Positions 1 through 6,663 are shown, numbered from the stretch's first letter. The stretch is 7,910 nucleotides of DNA from Candidatus Nanohalarchaeota archaeon (GCA_030594795.1 JAUVEK010000054.1:1-7910), one strand, 5' to 3'. A program made the numbers and translations. The notes: generated by a model not told the origin, from the letters alone.

Positions 1-2534
1 TGGGCAACTGGACCAATAGAGGGAATCTGGGCAAAATATCTAATCTACAGGCGAGATTAGCGAAATTGGAAAGTGAAAGAGATGATCTTGACAAAGAGTT
101 GGGGAAGCCGGATGTTGCCAATAATGAAGTGAGATTTAGAACCGTGAAGGCTCAATTTGATGCAAAGGAGAGGGAGGTTGAGGAGACTTTGCGGAAGATT
201 GAGGATGTTGAGAAGTACCCGGAACTGGGGAAGAGAAATTTTGCGGGGGCTGGAAGATGGTTTAAAGCGAAAAGTAAATCATTGAGAGATGTTAAAGATA
301 AAACCGGCGGGAAGATTGTTAGCGGGTACAGTGCGCTCAAGGCGAAAACGTCCGGAGCCCTTAGCCTGTTTTTTGCGATGATTATTTTTGCAGCTATGCT
401 GGTTTTGACATGGACTGCGGGGGATGCTTATTTTCCGATTAATGCATGGCAGGTCGTTACTTTTCTGGTTCTTACCATCCTGATTGCGCTTATCAAGATA
501 TCGCTTTCAGAGGACAAGTCTGCTGAGCAGGAGGCTAAGGAGATAACGGGCCTTATAATTCTTGCCGGTACAATTATTGCTATTATTATTGGCATAAAGC
601 TTGGCAACGGGTTTTCATGGGGGTCTTTAATATTCTGTATAATCTGCGGTCTGTATGTGTTTTTTGATTTTATGACAGATAGTGTGATTGTGAGTTTTAT
701 GCTGTTTGCAGGCATGTGCTTTGTTGTTTATTTTACGATGACCGGGTGGATGGATATGGTTGGGGTACAGGCTGAGAAGCTGGCGATTGAGACCGGGTTT
801 GATGAGGCGATAGAGACGAGCATCCATTCCATCAGCGACGGGGCGTCGGATGTGTGGCTTATGCTTTCTGATCCGAACGGCTGGTTTCAAAAGAAGCAGA
901 CGGAGAAGGATATGGCGAAGGCTGAGGGACAGACGAAGAAGGCTCTTGAGATCACAGGTGCTACTATGTGGCCGGGTACTGTGAATATGGGTGAGACTGC
1001 CAATCTTGTGGTGGAGGTTGAGAATTTTGGTGATAAGGAGGCGAAGAATGCAGAGGTTTATGTCAGGGTTGATGAGGATGACCAGGGGCATGTTTCTGTT
1101 CGCGGCTATAATGTGGGAGAGGATAAGGCCTCGAGATATCTCGGGGGTGTCCTGAGCGATGCGACGGCGCGGCATGCGTTTACTATTACTGCGCCTCCTG
1201 ACTGCGTCGGGACGTTCAAGTTGACTTGTGGTGTGTCTTATGAATATGATGTTGTTGCTACAGGTGATATTGCTGTTATTTCCAAGGACCGGTTTGAGGA
1301 GCTGAGGAGGCAGGGAAAGATGAGATCAACGAGGCATGTTACCACGTCTGGCGGGGGGCCGGTTTCAGTTAATGTGCAGACTGATAAGGATGAGCCGATT
1401 CCCGTTCTCCTTGCTGATGAAGTGGGAGATGGGTCAGGCACCGCTACCGAAGTCCAGGTCCATATTACTGTGCATAACCACGGGGCGGGCAGCGGTACTT
1501 TGAGGCTTACTGATATGGTTGTCAAGATGCCGAAAGGTTTTGAAATCCACAAGGATGCGACAGGAGAGGATGATGCTGAAAGGGATTGTGGTCTGGTGAA
1601 TTTTTCACAAGATGATGATTATGAGTATTATCATGTGAAGGCTTTCGGGGGAGATGGTTGCGGAGATTATATCGGTGATACTGGTGCTGCAGGAAGTGGG
1701 GGGAGTGGCGGTGAGGATATTGCTGAAAGTGTGGGTTCTGAGGAGGGTGAAGAGGCAGAGGAGGGTGGAGATGAGATTGATAATTGCAATCTCTTAGAGG
1801 ACCGGAAGATGTTCATGTGCGATATGACGTATACTCCGCCTGACGGTGCCAAGTTGTCTTTTCCCAAGCATCTGCCGTTCATGGTGGATATTGATTATGA
1901 TTATAGTTACGAGAAAAAGACTTCTTTTAGTGTCAAGGCAGGGTTTTTGAAGAAGGATGAGAAGCCCAAGAAGTGCAAGGACGGCGGGAATTCGTCTTCA
2001 GGGGGCGGATCTACTTCTTCTGGCGATTCAACTCCATCGCCTACTCCAACTCCTAGTCCAACACCTAGTCTAACTCCAACACCTACTCCGACTCCTAGCC
2101 CAACACCTAGTCCAACTCCGATATCAGAACCTTGTGATGGTGGAGCGGATACTGATTGGGGGGAGAATGAGGATGATTGTAGTGGCTCAAATAAAAGGTG
2201 TTTTGGTGGTGTGTGTGTGACTTGTGGTGGAAATTTTGTAAATGGGCTTTGCTGGTATGAGGCTTGGAATGACCGTAGTTGTGTTTCTGCTTGTGGAGGG
2301 CATGGTGGGTGTTATAGGCAGATTGGTAATATTTGTCATTGGAATGATGATGGAAGTTGTAGTGCTTGTAAGTCATTCCATCCGGGGTTATTGTGCGGTG
2401 CGACAATAGAGGAATTTGCTCCCTATTATTCAAGTTCAGACAATAATTGCTATCATCGTAATATTAACGAAAATGTTTGTGACGCAGGGTTTGGGAGTGG
2501 TACAGGAAATAGGATATGTGCATGCAACAAGTAA
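1..2534 (+). CDS. Large membrane-anchored surface protein with two beta-sandwich domains and cysteine-rich tail (5' end outside window)
   Basis: The frame is open from position 3 to the TAA at 2532-2534, so the start lies left of the window; the TTG at 66 is only the first internal start-like codon. Numbering residues from 66: a charged heptad-rich coiled-coil stretch continues to about residue 50. Five hydrophobic spans follow at about 98-117, 128-146, 160-179, 186-203 and 205-224, which would place the rest outside the cell if the N-terminus is cytoplasmic. Domain A is at about 293-406, with the strand 'LVVEVENFGDKEAKNAEVYV' typical of CARDB-like folds. Domain B is at about 430-628, with C508 and C595 separated by a Gly/Glu-rich acidic insert. 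A Pro/Thr/Ser linker spans 656-685, and a tail with 17 cysteines runs 690-822. It shares its A+B plan with the three lipoproteins downstream. The role is unknown; a surface adhesin or assembly scaffold is inference. Confidence 0.85.
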   Translation, partial: GNWTNRGNLGKISNLQARLAKLESERDDLDKELGKPDVANNEVRFRTVKAQFDAKEREVEETLRKIEDVEKYPELGKRNFAGAGRWFKAKSKSLRDVKDKTGGKIVSGYSALKAKTSGALSLFFAMIIFAAMLVLTWTAGDAYFPINAWQVVTFLVLTILIALIKISLSEDKSAEQEAKEITGLIILAGTIIAIIIGIKLGNGFSWGSLIFCIICGLYVFFDFMTDSVIVSFMLFAGMCFVVYFTMTGWMDMVGVQAEKLAIETGFDEAIETSIHSISDGASDVWLMLSDPNGWFQKKQTEKDMAKAEGQTKKALEITGATMWPGTVNMGETANLVVEVENFGDKEAKNAEVYVRVDEDDQGHVSVRGYNVGEDKASRYLGGVLSDATARHAFTITAPPDCVGTFKLTCGVSYEYDVVATGDIAVISKDRFEELRRQGKMRSTRHVTTSGGGPVSVNVQTDKDEPIPVLLADEVGDGSGTATEVQVHITVHNHGAGSGTLRLTDMVVKMPKGFEIHKDATGEDDAERDCGLVNFSQDDDYEYYHVKAFGGDGCGDYIGDTGAAGSGGSGGEDIAESVGSEEGEEAEEGGDEIDNCNLLEDRKMFMCDMTYTPPDGAKLSFPKHLPFMVDIDYDYSYEKKTSFSVKAGFLKKDEKPKKCKDGGNSSSGGGSTSSGDSTPSPTPTPSPTPSLTPTPTPTPSPTPSPTPISEPCDGGADTDWGENEDDCSGSNKRCFGGVCVTCGGNFVNGLCWYEAWNDRSCVSACGGHGGCYRQIGNICHWNDDGSCSACKSFHPGLLCGATIEEFAPYYSSSDNNCYHRNINENVCDAGFGSGTGNRICACNK
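2031..2120 (+). repeat. Pro/Thr/Ser dipeptide repeat linker
   Basis: Thirty codons alternate proline with threonine or serine, built from imperfect repeats of 'actcct' and 'agtcca'. A single Leu replaces one Pro. Such stretches form extended, often glycosylated spacers in secreted proteins. Here it separates domain B from the cysteine-rich tail, and tandem repeat length can change by slippage. Confidence 0.9.
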
Positions 2535-2604
2535 CTGAGTGTTAGGAATACATAGACTTTGGTTTAACAACAGAAAATATCGGGCTTGTCTTTGAGGTGT
2601 TGAT

Positions 2605-2727
2605 TGTATATGAGTACTCTGAGGCTGTTTCTTATGCCGATGCCAAGGTCCAGGATGATGATTATCATTTTCAGGAATTTGTTTTCTGAGTATTTGTCTG
2701 TTGCCCGGAGCGCGAGGGGATCACTGC
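2605..2727 (-). pseudogene. Duplicated, decaying 3' fragment of the DUF63 gene
   Basis: This stretch aligns with 3225-3360, the last 46 codons of the intact DUF63 gene, with six mismatches over 123 aligned positions, one 12-bp deletion and one 1-bp deletion in a G run near 2717. The 12-bp loss fits slippage between two copies of 'gttttctg' present in the intact gene. The 1-bp loss breaks the frame. The original stop is absent, and the frame would run on to a TAA at 2564-2566. There is no start codon, so it is a remnant rather than a gene. The remaining intergenic sequence at 2535-2604 shows nothing else I can name. Confidence 0.9.
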
Positions 2728-2741
2728 CGGGCTGGCTGTTG

Positions 2742-2900
2742 CTAATCTTCTATTGGTTCGACAATTAATTTATTCCCTATTTTGGATATAGCAAGTTCTT
2801 CTCCTGCGTGAAGGTTCATCTGTCTCTCGATGTCTGTCGGTATTCTTAGAGTCAGGTTTCTCCCACTTTTTGATAAACTACGGAATATAGTCAAAGACAT
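2742..2900 (-). CDS. AbrB/MazE/SpoVT-type swapped-hairpin DNA-binding protein, 52 aa
   Basis: The minus strand encodes a 52-residue protein from ATG (2900-2898) to TAG (2744-2742). It has the AbrB-type pattern: 'LSKSGRNLTLRIPTDI', then 'MNLHAGEELAISKIGNKLIV', then 'EPIED'. This matches the S/GR..L.IP...R..l.l..G....v...g..l.i layout of MazE-like and AbrB-like proteins, which dimerise into a DNA-binding beta barrel. The length is normal for a stand-alone domain. No in-frame start codon lies between 2900 and the upstream stop at 2942-2940, so the start is well fixed. A TATA-like box 26-30 bp upstream suggests an almost leaderless transcript. It follows the zinc-finger gene by 83 bp. Members often act as antitoxins or self-regulating repressors, but no toxin gene is visible. 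The family call is firm; the role is inference. Confidence 0.85.
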   Translation of the reverse strand: MSLTIFRSLSKSGRNLTLRIPTDIERQMNLHAGEELAISKIGNKLIVEPIED

Positions 2901-2933
2901 GACTTTTTGGACTATATGTCTTTGCCATATAGT
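2892..2933. promoter_or_regulatory. Nested inverted repeats over the AbrB gene start and presumed TATA box
   Basis: ACTATATG (2911-2918) is inverted as CATATAGT (2926-2933) with a 7-nt spacer. A second inverted pair, CAAAGACAT (2892-2900) and ATGTCTTTG (2916-2924), overlaps it and includes the start codon. Read on the minus strand, 'TTAACTATATGG' resembles an archaeal TATA box about 26-30 bp before the ATG. This is a natural place for AbrB-type self-repression, which is inference. Confidence 0.55.
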
Positions 2934-2981
2934 TAACGCCTATTGTTTTTTGGTTCTATTTGTCAATGTAGTAACGGCGTG

Positions 2982-2991
2982 AACTATAGTT
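2982..2991. promoter_or_regulatory. 10-bp palindrome AACTATAGTT at the zinc-finger gene stop
   Basis: This perfect palindrome contains the same ACTATA core as the inverted repeat at 2911-2933 and overlaps the zinc-finger gene's stop codon. It could be a further half-site pair for the same regulator. A short AT-rich palindrome can also arise by chance. Confidence 0.3.
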
Positions 2992-3190
2992 TCAGGGGTT
3001 CCGGCCAAACTCCCAGTTTCTTTGAGGCATTAATAACCCTGGTTGTTTCTTCTTCAGAAGGAAATTCTTCACCGCATTTGTTGCATCTTTCACCTTTGAC
3101 GACAAAAACATAGCCGCTAATCTCTAGTATAATGTCTGCTGCATTCTCCAGTTCTCCTTTTTCACACACAGGGCAGTTTATGTATTTCAT
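2984..3190 (-). CDS. YgiT-type (MqsA N-terminal-like) zinc-finger protein, 68 aa
   Basis: This 68-residue protein has two CXXC knuckles, 'CPVC' at residues 6-9 and 'CNKCGE' from residue 36. They are separated by the beta-rich 'VFVVKGERC' region, then 'FPSEEETTRVINASKKLG'. This is the layout of YgiT-type zinc fingers, the domain at the N-terminus of MqsA antitoxins and of small free-standing antitoxin-like proteins. The helix-turn-helix half of full MqsA is missing, as is usual for short members. The ATG at 3190 is preceded by an 'AAGTGAT' stretch that could pair with the 16S tail. It begins 29 nt after the DUF63 stop and probably shares its transcript; the AbrB-type gene follows. The usual partner toxins, MqsR or DUF4258, are not in the window. 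The pair may have lost its toxin or be purely regulatory. Confidence 0.8.
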   Translation of the reverse strand: MKYINCPVCEKGELENAADIILEISGYVFVVKGERCNKCGEEFPSEEETTRVINASKKLGVWPEPLKL

Positions 3191-3219
3191 TTTATCACTT
3201 TTTCAGGAGGCTGTCATCA

Positions 3220-4080
3220 TTAGCTGTATATGAGTACTCCGAGGCTGTTTCTTATGCCGATGCCAAGGCCCAGGATGATGATTATCATTTTCAGGAATTT
3301 GTTTTCTGTTTCGTTTTCTGAGTATTTGTCTATTGCCCAGAGCGCTAGGGGGATTACTGCAAGCTTTAGTGCGAACATTATCCATGAGCCTGAACCGTTT
3401 ATTAGGAGGATGCTGTTTGTTTCGAGATATTCCATGAATGTTCTTCCAAGGACGTGCTTTTCGTTTTCAAAGGTGGCGTTTGCGTATACGTAGGTCAGTG
3501 CCACAAATGTTCCTGTGGCGTCAAGCAGGTGGGCCATTATTGCTGCTATGTTCCAGTTTGAGAGGAATTTTTTTGCGCGGGGAATATGTTTTTTGATTTG
3601 CAGAAGGAGGATGAACCAGGTGAACCAGATTGCGTATATGAAGAGGAAGCTGCTGATGTTCAGGGTTTTGGGAGTGGTGATGACTGCTGCGATGGTTATT
3701 GCGCTTAGTGCGTAGCCTGCGAAGCCCCATGTGTGGAGGAGCTTTATTTTTCTTGTTTTTTTGAGGCGCAGGGCTGCAAGCAGGGCCATGAATGAGATTA
3801 TGAAGACGAGGATGTAGATAAAGGGGGTGACGAGATAGTCTGATGTTATGATGTTTAAGTCCCTTATGATGCGCAGGGAGCCGCCGAAGATTATCCAGCC
3901 GAGCAGTGATTTTGCGAACTCGCGGTTGATTATTACTTTGCTTTTCCTGAAGAAGTGCTCGTAGATGAGCCATATTGCGATTACGAAGATTATGGCGTAG
4001 GTGAGCGTGTTTACGATGGTGTAGCCGCTGTCCTGCTTTATGGGATCGAGGTAATATCTGTCTATGAATTCTTTTATCAT
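3220..4080 (-). CDS. DUF63 family multi-pass membrane protein
   Basis: This 286-residue protein begins with the typical DUF63 opening 'YYLDPIKQDSGYTIVNTLTY'. It continues with 'FGGSLRIIRD' (65-74), 'AHLLDATGTFVALTY' (183-197) and 'LKLAVIPLALW' (238-248). These motifs and the length fit this archaeal membrane family, whose biochemical function is not established. About seven or eight hydrophobic spans are visible, at roughly 22-43, 58-72, 84-106, 117-136, 142-162, 178-199, 233-250 and 262-284. The ATG at 4080 lies three or so bases after the transcription start predicted from a TATA-like box at 4106-4113, so the message is probably leaderless. The zinc-finger gene follows after 29 nt. Its 3' end exists twice in the window, and this copy is the intact one. 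It is read away from the lipoprotein genes and has no obvious functional link to them. Confidence 0.88.
   Translation of the reverse strand: MIKEFIDRYYLDPIKQDSGYTIVNTLTYAIIFVIAIWLIYEHFFRKSKVIINREFAKSLLGWIIFGGSLRIIRDLNIITSDYLVTPFIYILVFIISFMALLAALRLKKTRKIKLLHTWGFAGYALSAITIAAVITTPKTLNISSFLFIYAIWFTWFILLLQIKKHIPRAKKFLSNWNIAAIMAHLLDATGTFVALTYVYANATFENEKHVLGRTFMEYLETNSILLINGSGSWIMFALKLAVIPLALWAIDKYSENETENKFLKMIIIILGLGIGIRNSLGVLIYS
3225..3360. repeat. Direct repeat, intact copy, paired with 2605-2727
   Basis: This is the 3' end of the intact DUF63 gene, repeated in the same orientation 620-633 bp to the left. Identity is about 95% over aligned bases. The two copies flank the zinc-finger and AbrB genes. 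Confidence 0.9.
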
Positions 4081-4105
4081 TTTATGTGCCTTTATGATTT
4101 GTAAG

Positions 4106-4113
4106 TTATTTAA
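4106..4113. promoter_or_regulatory. Shared TATA-like box between divergent genes
   Basis: TTATTTAA (TTAAATAA on the minus strand) is centred near 4110, about 28-30 bp from both start codons (4138 on plus, 4080 on minus) in a 57-bp gap. Archaeal transcription usually starts about 25-27 bp after the box centre, giving near-leaderless messages on both sides. No other TATA-like element in the gap is better placed. Confidence 0.5.
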
Positions 4114-4137
4114 GTGTCTGTTTACATTTATTTGATT

Positions 4138-5508
4138 ATGGAGAAGAGGATTTTTATATTGTTTTCAGTCATGCTAATCTCTGCCTTTTTTGTTTCCGGG
4201 TGCCCGGACGGGCAGACCAAGACAGAAGTTGAGAGTATTGATCTTCTTGTGATAAGGGATGTTATTGCCATACCTTCTGCTGAACTGAAGGATTCAAGCA
4301 AGCTTGTCGTGAGGATGGAGGTGCAGAATGTCGGGCAGAATGAGCTGTGGATGCTTGTTGATGATGATTCGCAGTCGACCATTAAGTGTGATCCGGAGAA
4401 GAAGGATGATTGTTTTGACGGTGATATGGTGCTTGTGGATCATTGCGAGGCGCTCTATCCACTGACTGATTTTAGTGTGGTTTCAGAGGCAGGTACGGTG
4501 TGTACCAATCCGATTTATAAGATCCGGTTGGGAGGCACAAAAGATGAGATTAGTCCAGATAAGGGTTGCTACATTCAGTTTGACCCGCACCAAGTGCATA
4601 TATTCCAGTGGAAGGTCAACACACCTTCAAAGAGTGATATCGGCGGTCTTGTTAATGAGTGTGATTTTAATCTGCAGACCATATATTCAGCTAAAGCAGA
4701 GACTATGACTTATGTTTATTTTGCTGTGCCGCAGGAGGTGGCACAGAGGGTGTATACTGGCAAGGATCTTACGCTTGTCGGGGATAATGTCGCAAGCTAT
4801 GGGCCTGTTGTAGCTAATTTTGAGACAGGTGAGGCGCAGCCGGTAACTGCGGGCAAGGATAATGATGGCAAGCCAGATACATGGACGGTTTATCTCAATC
4901 TTAAGAATCTCGGGAGCGGTATTGCGAAGATTGACAGCATAAAGCTGGAATATGACTCAGGTGTCAGTCCTTCAGATGATTGTGAGCTTATAAAAGAAGA
5001 AGGTGGCGGAGCTGCTCAACGGAGTGCATCTACTATCAAGAAGTCTATTAAGGAGTACAGTGATCAGAGTAAAGTTGCCTGCATTGAGAAGTATAAGGAG
5101 CGTTCTAAGAAGGAGGCTGATGCCTGCAAGGCTCGTTGTGATGTGGTGTATGCCGCTTGCTTAGTTGCATGCTCCATGACAGTAGGACCGCAATGTATTG
5201 TGGCTTGCCAGGCATCTAAAAAAAGTTGTTTGGCCGGGTGTGGAAGCGGCAGTGGTGATGCTGATGATCGATGTAAGGACGCGGGGTGCGATTATCTGGA
5301 ACCTGAGGAGGAGAAGAAATGCGAGAGTGTGAAGTTGCTTGAGGGCAAGCTTGAAATATTCAAGACTGAGTCTTCGAGGATATCATGCACGATGAATGTG
5401 CCTGGCAAGGTTGTTATTATGCAGCCGTATAAGTTTATTACGACTGCTACTTATGCTTATTCGCAGGGAAGGAGCCTCAAAATCAAGACGAAGCCGCATG
5501 TTGCATGA
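4138..5508 (+). CDS. Surface lipoprotein with domains A and B and a four-CX3C insert
   Basis: This 456-residue protein starts at the ATG at 4138. An upstream in-frame GTG at 4114 would overlap the promoter and spoil the signal peptide. Residues 1-22 are a lipoprotein signal: 'MEKR', a hydrophobic core, then the lipobox 'VSGC' with C22 as the lipidation site. Domain A (about 30-200) contains 'LVVRMEVQNVGQNELW' and several extra cysteines. Domain B (about 225-450) contains 'VYLNLKNLGSGIAKIDSIKL' and ends in 'TTATYAYSQGRSLKI', matching 'VATYNYYVDRTASVNV' in the paralogue at 6865. Between the domain B cysteines C282 and C417 lies a 134-residue insert with charged helical segments and four CX3C motifs at 330-368. 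It is exported and held on the outer face by lipid. Function is unknown. The divergent DUF63 gene appears to share its promoter. Confidence 0.85.
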   Translation: MEKRIFILFSVMLISAFFVSGCPDGQTKTEVESIDLLVIRDVIAIPSAELKDSSKLVVRMEVQNVGQNELWMLVDDDSQSTIKCDPEKKDDCFDGDMVLVDHCEALYPLTDFSVVSEAGTVCTNPIYKIRLGGTKDEISPDKGCYIQFDPHQVHIFQWKVNTPSKSDIGGLVNECDFNLQTIYSAKAETMTYVYFAVPQEVAQRVYTGKDLTLVGDNVASYGPVVANFETGEAQPVTAGKDNDGKPDTWTVYLNLKNLGSGIAKIDSIKLEYDSGVSPSDDCELIKEEGGGAAQRSASTIKKSIKEYSDQSKVACIEKYKERSKKEADACKARCDVVYAACLVACSMTVGPQCIVACQASKKSCLAGCGSGSGDADDRCKDAGCDYLEPEEEKKCESVKLLEGKLEIFKTESSRISCTMNVPGKVVIMQPYKFITTATYAYSQGRSLKIKTKPHVA

Positions 5509-5522
5509 TTTTTTGCTGTTTT
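5509..5522 (+). terminator. T-rich tract after the first lipoprotein gene
   Basis: Six T residues directly follow the TGA, and 'gctgtttt' follows them. Archaeal RNA polymerase can terminate at such T-rich tracts without a hairpin. The remainder of the gap to 5700 holds only the promoter elements listed separately. Confidence 0.4.
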
Positions 5523-5616
5523 GGCGGGTGCGGGTTGTGGTTTGTCAGCAGGGATTTTGCCCTATTGCTCGGGGTACTGGTGTTTGAGGGAGGTTTTGTC
5601 ATGGAGTGGTGGAATA

Positions 5617-5655
5617 AACTATATATATTAGCTTGAATAAATTATAGGTATAATT
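5617..5655 (+). promoter_or_regulatory. AT-rich promoter region of the second lipoprotein gene, with an inverted repeat
   Basis: 'actatatatatta' (5618-5630) and 'ggtataatta' (5647-5656) are both TATA-like. The second overlaps an inverted repeat AATTATA-GG-TATAATT (5640-5655). A box near 5651 would start transcription near 5677, leaving a leader of about 24 nt. The first would start it near 5650. The choice cannot be made from sequence alone. Confidence 0.4.
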
Positions 5656-5688
5656 ATTATGATAGGTACAATGTACTATGTTTTATGC

Positions 5689-5694
5689 GGGGGT
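5689..5694 (+). promoter_or_regulatory. Ribosome binding site supporting the start at 5701
   Basis: GGGGGT ends 6 nt before the ATG at 5701 and is followed by 'attgat', a partial match to the archaeal GGAGGTGAT consensus. It favours 5701 over the in-frame ATG at 5659, which would put a useless 14-residue tail before the signal peptide. Confidence 0.5.
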
Positions 5695-5700
5695 ATTGAT

Positions 5701-6621
5701 ATGAAAAGGTTATTGTTTTTGGCTGTGATTTTGAGTATTGTATTAGTTTCTGGGTGTAGCGGCAACCAGTATGTGGTGCAGAATGCCGGAGGAGTGATAC
5801 AGGATTTTTCTTTTGATTTTGGTTCTGTGTATGATGATGATACTGTAATGCTTACAGTTGAGGTGCAGAATGTGGGCGGAAAGAAGATTGATTCAACTGA
5901 GTTGTACATCTACGGCCAGAATATGGGTGGTGATACTAATGTCTGGCAGGTTAAGCATGCTTCGCCAGGTGTCGGGCAGTCTAGCCCATATATCCATGAC
6001 ACGCTGCCTTCTGCGGACTTTATGCCGCCTGATGCAGAGCAGGGAATTCCCGGGGAGGGAAGGATGTATACGTTTGTTCTTCAGCCGCCGGATATGCTTG
6101 ACGGGATACCGCCTGTGAGGCAGGATTTTTATGCAAGGCTTTGCTTCCCCTATTCTACTTCAACTTTGACGCAGGTTGAGCTGACGTCGAAGAATGAGAT
6201 GAGAGCGAAGAGGATTACCAGTACGAAGGCGGATACTATTAATGCTGCGGGGCCTATCCAGCTTGAACTTAAGACCCAGAAGAATGTGAGGTCCAAGGCT
6301 GGCAGCGAGCTGCCGCTGGTATTCAGTGTGAGAGATGTTGGAGGCGGTTTTGCGACTGATATGGAGACTTCGTGTTCTGTGGATACAGATACGATGGACA
6401 GGGGAAGGGTCTATGTTGTGGTGACGGTAGACGGCCAGGATGCTGATTGCGGCGGCGGCGAAGTGTACCTGAAGAAAGGCGAGGGCACTATATACTGCAA
6501 GTATGCTTTCGGCGAGGCTGGTGCACCGAGGACTAATTTCAGGGTTGTTGCGACGGCTTTCTATAATTATTATGTAGAGAGGGCGACGAGTGTCCAGGTG
6601 CAGGATTCGTCTATTGACTGA
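5701..6621 (+). CDS. Surface lipoprotein with domains A and B (compact member)
   Basis: This 306-residue protein has a signal of 'MKR', a hydrophobic core and the lipobox 'VSGC', with C19 as the lipidation site. Domain A (about 32-170) contains 'VMLTVEVQNVGGKKIDSTEL' and ends with 'YARLCFPY' (144-151), a motif also seen as 'YGRLCYDY' in the gene at 6865. Domain B (about 180-302) contains 'LPLVFSVRDVGGGFA', the cysteine pair C250 and C266, and 'RVVATAFYNYYVERATSVQV'. This is the shortest paralogue and the best template for the core fold, since its domain B loop has only 15 residues between the cysteines. CARDB or COG1361-like sandwiches are the nearest known type I recognise; a profile search would be needed to confirm this. 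It ends right after domain B and is followed by a hairpin terminator. Function is unknown beyond likely surface location. Confidence 0.85.
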   Translation: MKRLLFLAVILSIVLVSGCSGNQYVVQNAGGVIQDFSFDFGSVYDDDTVMLTVEVQNVGGKKIDSTELYIYGQNMGGDTNVWQVKHASPGVGQSSPYIHDTLPSADFMPPDAEQGIPGEGRMYTFVLQPPDMLDGIPPVRQDFYARLCFPYSTSTLTQVELTSKNEMRAKRITSTKADTINAAGPIQLELKTQKNVRSKAGSELPLVFSVRDVGGGFATDMETSCSVDTDTMDRGRVYVVVTVDGQDADCGGGEVYLKKGEGTIYCKYAFGEAGAPRTNFRVVATAFYNYYVERATSVQVQDSSID

Positions 6622-6641
6622 TCTGGCTGGTGTTTGTTCGC

Positions 6642-6663
6642 GGCCGGTTACCCGGCCTTTTTT
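6642..6663 (+). terminator. GC-rich hairpin with T run after the second lipoprotein gene
   Basis: GGCCGG (6642-6647), loop TTAC, CCGGCC (6652-6657), then six T residues (6658-6663). This is a textbook intrinsic-terminator shape, 21 bases after the stop codon. It ends the transcript of the gene at 5701. Confidence 0.8.

Noticed and set aside
66..68. TTG at 66 as the real start of the first gene
   Set aside because: The frame is open back to position 3 and already reads as coiled-coil sequence, so the start lies outside the window.
627..1175. 182-codon open frame on the minus strand
   Set aside because: It lies entirely opposite the membrane and domain A region of the first gene, has unlikely His/Arg-rich composition and matches no family I know.
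2703..2732. GCCCGG/CCGGGC inverted repeat as a terminator for the AbrB gene
   Set aside because: The loop is 18 nt, no T run follows on the minus strand, and it spans the edge of the duplicated fragment, so chance at the junction is likely.
4114..4137. GTG at 4114 as the start of the first lipoprotein
   Set aside because: It would place eight residues before a complete signal peptide, and it abuts the likely TATA box. The ATG at 4138 fits better.
5509..5631. Open frame of about 40 codons right after the TGA of the gene at 4138, with a hydrophobic look, suggesting readthrough
   Set aside because: The paralogues end near the same point after domain B, and the following sequence begins with a T-rich termination tract. 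No recoding signal is visible.
5601..5636. 11-codon ORF with a good GGGAGG ribosome site upstream
   Set aside because: It overlaps the AT-rich promoter stretch of the next gene and is too short to judge. A leader peptide cannot be supported.
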